Below, piece by piece: positions 59,825 through 64,000 of a DNA stretch of 64,000 nucleotides. The position numbers and the translations under genes are program-made. The first letter of the stretch is position 1; each line of letters starts with the position of its first letter. The notes below the pieces were generated by a model. It worked only from the letters and a program-made list of their open reading frames with translations, was not told where the DNA came from and ran no database searches. The stretch comes from Cavia porcellus (lineage: Eukaryota > Chordata > Mammalia > Rodentia > Caviidae): positions 100,731,123 through 100,795,122 of the forward strand of contig NW_026947486.1 in the NCBI RefSeq assembly GCF_034190915.1, given 5' to 3'.

Positions 59825-59963
59825 GTTTTGTTTTGTTTTGGTTTTTGGTTTTTTGAGACAAGGTCTCATTATATAGGTCAGACTGGCCTGGAATTTGTGG
59901 TGATCCTCCTGCCTCAGTCTCCCAAATACTGGGATTGTAGGCATGCACCACCATACCTGGCTA
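59825..59963 (-). mobile_element. B1-like SINE (reverse)
   Basis: 'ttttgagacaaggtctcatt', 'ctgcctcagtctcccaaata' and 'ctgggattgtaggcatgcac' are reverse-strand B1 landmarks, preceded by a T/G-rich tail. Confidence 0.93.
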
Positions 59964-60660
59964 TATTTTCATTATGTAAAATCCAGTTTATAATTTTGGT
60001 CTTTTATTTGAAGATTTTCAAAAGCCAGATGCTAAGAAAGAATGAGACATTCAAGGACTTTATTGGAGGAAACATCTGTAGAGGATAAAAGAAAAGGGGA
60101 AAAGGGAAAGATAAGGAGAGACTTGAGACTGGAACTGGGTCCTCTGACAGGATACAAGGAAGGAAGGACCTCAGCCTGCAATTCCAGTTTTAGAAAAATC
60201 TCTTTTTACCTGATTGGGAATCCAGAAAGAAAGCCTATCATGTAAGTTCTGTGTAACGCAGAAATACCCTGGCTCCTATCCTGCTTTGCTCATTCATTGG
60301 CCAGTGCAGCTGAGGAGAGTATGAGCTCAGCGTCCACATTGCACTGGGCTCAGAAGTGCAGCAGCTGGAAGATGGCTACTCACCAACACCCTTACAGGCT
60401 TGAAGAGCAGTCTGAGAAATACACTTCCACAGCTGCTTCGGTTCACTTCTTGTACAACGCTGACCCATTTCTGAATGCATGGTTAGGGAGCAGATGCTTC
60501 ATGCACCCCATGGCTTCTTTTCCTGAGAGAAAACAGACTTTTAGGTTAGTGTTCTGAACCACAGTCCCCACAATGTAATGGTTCTCTAGTCTACAATTAT
60601 TTCATCTTCTTCCTCATCTACTATCCATTCTAAAATATTGCCATTTTCAGATATCACTGT
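59964..60660. other. Intergenic; no gene recognised
   Basis: The frame at 60297-60557 (86 codons) has no recognisable domain. Confidence 0.45.
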
Positions 60661-60661
60661 G

Positions 60662-61095
60662 ATGATGGCTAATTTTAGATGTCAACTTGGCTGGGTTAAA
60701 GGGTATCCAGGTACCTTGTAAAACATGATTTCCGGATATGTCTATGAGGGCGTATATCTTCAAGAACAAATTAGTATTTGAACCCATATACTAAGTAAGG
60801 AGGATCTGTCCTTTCTCAATACAGTGGACACTATCCAAACAACTGAAAGCCCAGATAGAATAACATTCAAATTCAAATTCACTCATTTTGTCACTTCTGA
60901 AGCTGGCACACCCCTCGTGGTCAATGCTGTTGGACATCAGAACTCCAGATTTGCCTTCAGACGTGGACTAACACCACTGTCCTCCCCCTTTGTCCAGCTT
61001 GTAGCAAACTTCTCATGCGGCTGCTCAGCCTTCATCATTGTATATGGCAGTTACCCTAATGAATCTCCTTCTTTCTCTTATCTCTCCTTTCTTTT

Positions 61096-61152
<57 letters not shown>

Positions 61153-61203
61153 TCCCCATTTCTTCCAACTGGATCTATTTCTCTAGAAAACTCTAACACA
61201 GTC
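60662..61203 (+). repeat. Old interspersed repeat with embedded (TC)n
   Basis: 'taattttagatgtcaacttg', 'gtctatgagggcgtat' and 'aacaactgaaagcccagata' resemble a dispersed mammalian repeat I cannot name with confidence. A perfect (TC)n run of about 50 bases lies at 61099-61149. Confidence 0.5.
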
Positions 61204-61328
61204 ATCTTGTTGATCTTGGTAACTTCCATGAGACCCAAGCCTTCATTCTTTTAAGGCCCTAAGTCCTTAAGAACCATATCCTTCATATCAAAGAGTAGCT
61301 GCAAATAAGATAAAATTGAGCAAGGTAG

Positions 61329-61425
61329 GGCCGAGATATAGCTCGGTAACACAGCTCCTGCCTGGCAAGTGCCAAGACATGAGTTCAATACCAGGTACCA
61401 AAGGTAAAAAATAATACATTTTTAG
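61329..61425 (+). mobile_element. ID-like SINE, diverged
   Basis: 'gggccgagatatagctcggt', 'cctgcctggcaagtgccaag' and 'gagttcaataccaggtacc'. Confidence 0.8.
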
Positions 61426-62149
61426 AAATAAATTGAGCAAGGGATTACCATGAGGTGTCCAAGTGAATTACCTGGGTTTTACCCACTTTTATTTTTGCAC
61501 CAATTGTATAAAAGCAGCGTGACTTTTTTTTCTGCTGACTAAGGTGCAGTAGTTCACTGCTAGTAGTTGATCTCCTTGCCTGTTGGCCCAAGGAAACAAG
61601 AACTCCAAATTTCTCAGGTTATAACTGTAGTGTACAGTTCAAAAGGTTACTTGCTGCGCCCTCTGGCAAAACTCTACCTTCTTCAAGAAACAGGCCTTTT
61701 ACTTTGCAGAGCCCTGAGTTGCTGAAATGGAGAACAGTTTACTCCAGTGAGTCACTCAGAGTGATAATAAATGCAGCTGCTCCTGCATTTACCTCTAGAT
61801 TTTATGCATTTATTTTTTTCTGTTGGAAACACAGCACTATATAAAGAAACTATACAGTTATTAGGAGTGAATCTAAAAAAAAACTTTACTATTATTGCAT
61901 AAAATTCATGTCATGCATATATGGCATCCCAAAGGAAGATATCTTTTCCTGAGATCACACTTTTCTTTGTTTAGGAGAGTATTCAATTATTCTATTATTA
62001 TAGCTTTTGGCTTGCATCTAGATGTCCCCTTAAAGCGTCATGTAGTCATAAATCCTTTTTTTTTTCAGAAGTGGCTGAATCTAGAATGTGTGATTGATTC
62101 ATAGTGCAATGCTAGGATTAAAGATTTTAGGATTAAGAGTAAGTGGCTA
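61426..62149. other. Intergenic; no gene recognised
   Basis: Short frames only. Confidence 0.5.
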
Positions 62150-62241
62150 GGGGCTGGGGATTTAGCTCAGTGGCATAAGCGCCTGCGTTGCAAGCAGGCA
62201 GTCGTGGGTTCGATTCCCGGTACCGATAAAAAGGAAAAAGA

Positions 62242-62270
<29 letters not shown>
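62150..62270 (+). mobile_element. ID-like SINE, young
   Basis: Almost identical to the element at 57079, with a long poly(A). 'aagagt' occurs shortly before the head and straight after the tail, and may be the target duplication. Confidence 0.93.
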
Positions 62271-62275
<5 letters not shown>

Positions 62276-62289
62276 TCCATTGAATGATT

Positions 62290-62530
62290 TGGCATCACCT
62301 TAATCCCAGTAGTCTGGATACAATATAAGGAACGGAAATAGCTTGTCTTATCTCTTGTTGCTTTTTCTAACTTCTTTCTACCATGAATTATTCTTTTCAA
62401 AGCGACTCTGCATTGGAGCCAGCCAATTATGGACTGAAACTTCTACAAACTATGAGTAAAATAAACCTTTTCTTCTTTAACTTTGGGTGTTGGGTATTTT
62501 GTTTCAGTAGCAAGAGAAAAGTAACAGCTG
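62290..62530 (+). repeat. Old LTR-like repeat fragment
   Basis: 'gagccagccaattatggact', 'gaaacttctacaaactatga' and 'caagagaaaagtaacag' match the style of 1230-1355 and 57380-57470. Confidence 0.4.
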
Positions 62531-63613
62531 TTTTATATATTCTGTGGTAAGTAGTATGACCCTGGAACTTATAGTTTTAGGAACAATCCTATACCTCCTT
62601 CTTTGTGAAGTGAGTCCCCAGGCTGGATGCTATGCTATGGACATTCATGACTGTGGATTCTGTCAGATACCAAATAATGATGTTGATTGAGACTATGAGA
62701 GTAAGAAAAGAAAACTCCTTCTCAGGATAGATGCTTATCCTGTCAGGGAGAGTTCCTAGGCCTTTCAACATTGGAAGGTACCCAATACAGTCAGTTTGCC
62801 ACAAATATAGTCAATTTGTCTGTTGCTCTATATAAAAATGTCATTCCTTAACTGTTTAGCATAGGTCTCAATTGTGGGAAGACTGTAAATTTAAGGAAAT
62901 ATTTGTTATATTGGCCTTGCTAAGTGGAACTCCAGAATGTTGGGTGCAACCGTAGTTTCATTTTGCCATCATATCAACTTCCTTCATGTATCTTCATGAT
63001 GTTTCAGGAGTGACTAATGATGAATGCTGGCTAATATTCATTGCCTGATTCATTTTGTCTACTCAGAGTTTCTTTTATGGTCCTTGATAATAGGTGAACA
63101 TTAGCATTAAAAATCTTTATGATCTATGCCAACTCTCATATCTCTATCCAGCTGCTATTACTTTCAAAATCTTTGTAAACTTCCAGTGTTTTTTTTTCCT
63201 TCCAAGCCAAGGGCAAATTCATTGGTTAATGATCTTAAGTCTTTCACCTTATGCCACATCTACACAAAGTAGATGGCTAGGTGCACTGCTCATAACTGTC
63301 CATTGGAAGGATTTTGCTGTTCCTCTATCAAGACCATTCCTGAATACAACAGTAATGACATGCATTTCTAGCTTAGAACCTCATACTGAAACAACTGACT
63401 GACAAACCAGATTTCTCTGTCTTTAAATTAGTAGTGTGAGACTTGCCCTCATATGACCAGAGGTGGAAGTTGGAGCAATAGTGAAACCATCAGAAGTCTG
63501 AGTGTCCTGCTCATGCAGCTTATTTCATCTTCTGCTCCTGCTCAGTTATGACTGGGGTTGTGGCATATCGTCTTGCAATGTACTTGTGTTGGACACATTT
63601 GGCTTTATAACTA
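62531..63613. other. Intergenic; no gene recognised
   Basis: The longest frame (63094-63402, 102 codons) has no recognisable domain. Confidence 0.45.
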
Positions 63614-63730
63614 AGAACTGTTAATGTGAAGCAGGAGGATCACTACATAATGAGTTCAAGGCCAGTTTGCATTATATAGCACAACCTTATCTCAAAAACA
63701 AAACAAAACCCAAAGAAACAAAAAAAAATC
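63614..63730 (+). mobile_element. B1-like SINE, 5' truncated
   Basis: 'gaagcaggaggatcactac', 'gagttcaaggccagtttgc' and 'accttatctcaaaaacaaa' are the right-hand B1 landmarks with an A-rich tail. Confidence 0.8.
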
Positions 63731-64000
63731 CTGTTAACATCCAGTTTATACTAGTTATTCACAGATACACGGACCCTTTGACCCATGACCAAACATTGTT
63801 TTTAGGGAATAACATAGTTCATTATCAATAAGTATATAATTTCTGTTGCCATTGGTATGTCATTGCTCTAGAATCTCAGAATCTTGCATTATGGTTATAG
63901 CTTTGAGGCTTTCTATGTGTTATACACCGTCAAAAGGTATAGAATAACTAAAGCAATTTTGCAAAAGAAATAAGTTTCAGGACTTGTTTATATTTCCCAA

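Noticed and set aside
60297..60557. 86-codon frame as a processed pseudogene
   Set aside because: No known protein recognised, and no poly(A) or target duplication seen around it.

Overview
This is nuclear DNA from a placental mammal, most likely a rodent and probably not a murine one. The evidence is an intron-less RTL8-type gene, L1 elements whose 5' end is built of 123-bp monomers, many B1-like (7SL-derived) SINEs, and many ID-like (tRNA-derived) SINEs with a box reading roughly 'ggggctggggatttagctcag...'. RTL8 is X-linked in known mammals, so the window is probably X-chromosomal. A castorimorph such as beaver is plausible but cannot be shown from this sequence. There is one credible host protein gene; nearly everything else is transposable-element DNA and a large old duplication.

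Layout. Positions 1-23.3 kb (copy A) and about 26.08-44.05 kb (copy B) are two diverged, same-orientation copies of one non-coding segment, separated by about 2.8 kb of unshared spacer. The copies were later invaded independently. Copy A received a B1-like SINE (3889-4044), a full-length L1 inserted into that SINE's tail (4045-10840), and a complete class II (betaretrovirus-like) endogenous provirus (14795-21326). Copy B received a B1-like SINE (about 34494-34645) and an ORF1-only 'half-LINE' (36322-40008). Each large insertion has an empty counterpart in the other copy, so insertion edges and target-site duplications can be read directly. Copy B also holds about 6.9 kb absent from A, including a decayed gammaretrovirus-like pol relic (27501-29950). 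Copy A holds about 2.4 kb absent from B (11850-14265).

The provirus has 429-bp LTRs differing at only two adjacent bases, a 6-bp target duplication GTATAT, a primer-binding site matching tRNA-Ile, gag, dUTPase-protease-G-patch and pol, and no env. Two -1 frameshift heptamers link gag-pro and pro-pol. It is defective: there is a gag frameshift, the reverse transcriptase lacks its catalytic motif, there is a deletion and frameshift between RNase H and integrase, and the integrase Glu is Lys.

Positions 44.05-64 kb are mostly intergenic with SINEs, microsatellites and old repeat relics. They contain the domesticated-Gag gene RTL8 (CDS 55069-55401) in a GC-rich, NRF1-motif-bearing promoter setting, with a B1-like SINE in its 3' UTR and a poly(A) signal at 56313. 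No tRNA, rRNA or CRISPR locus was seen.
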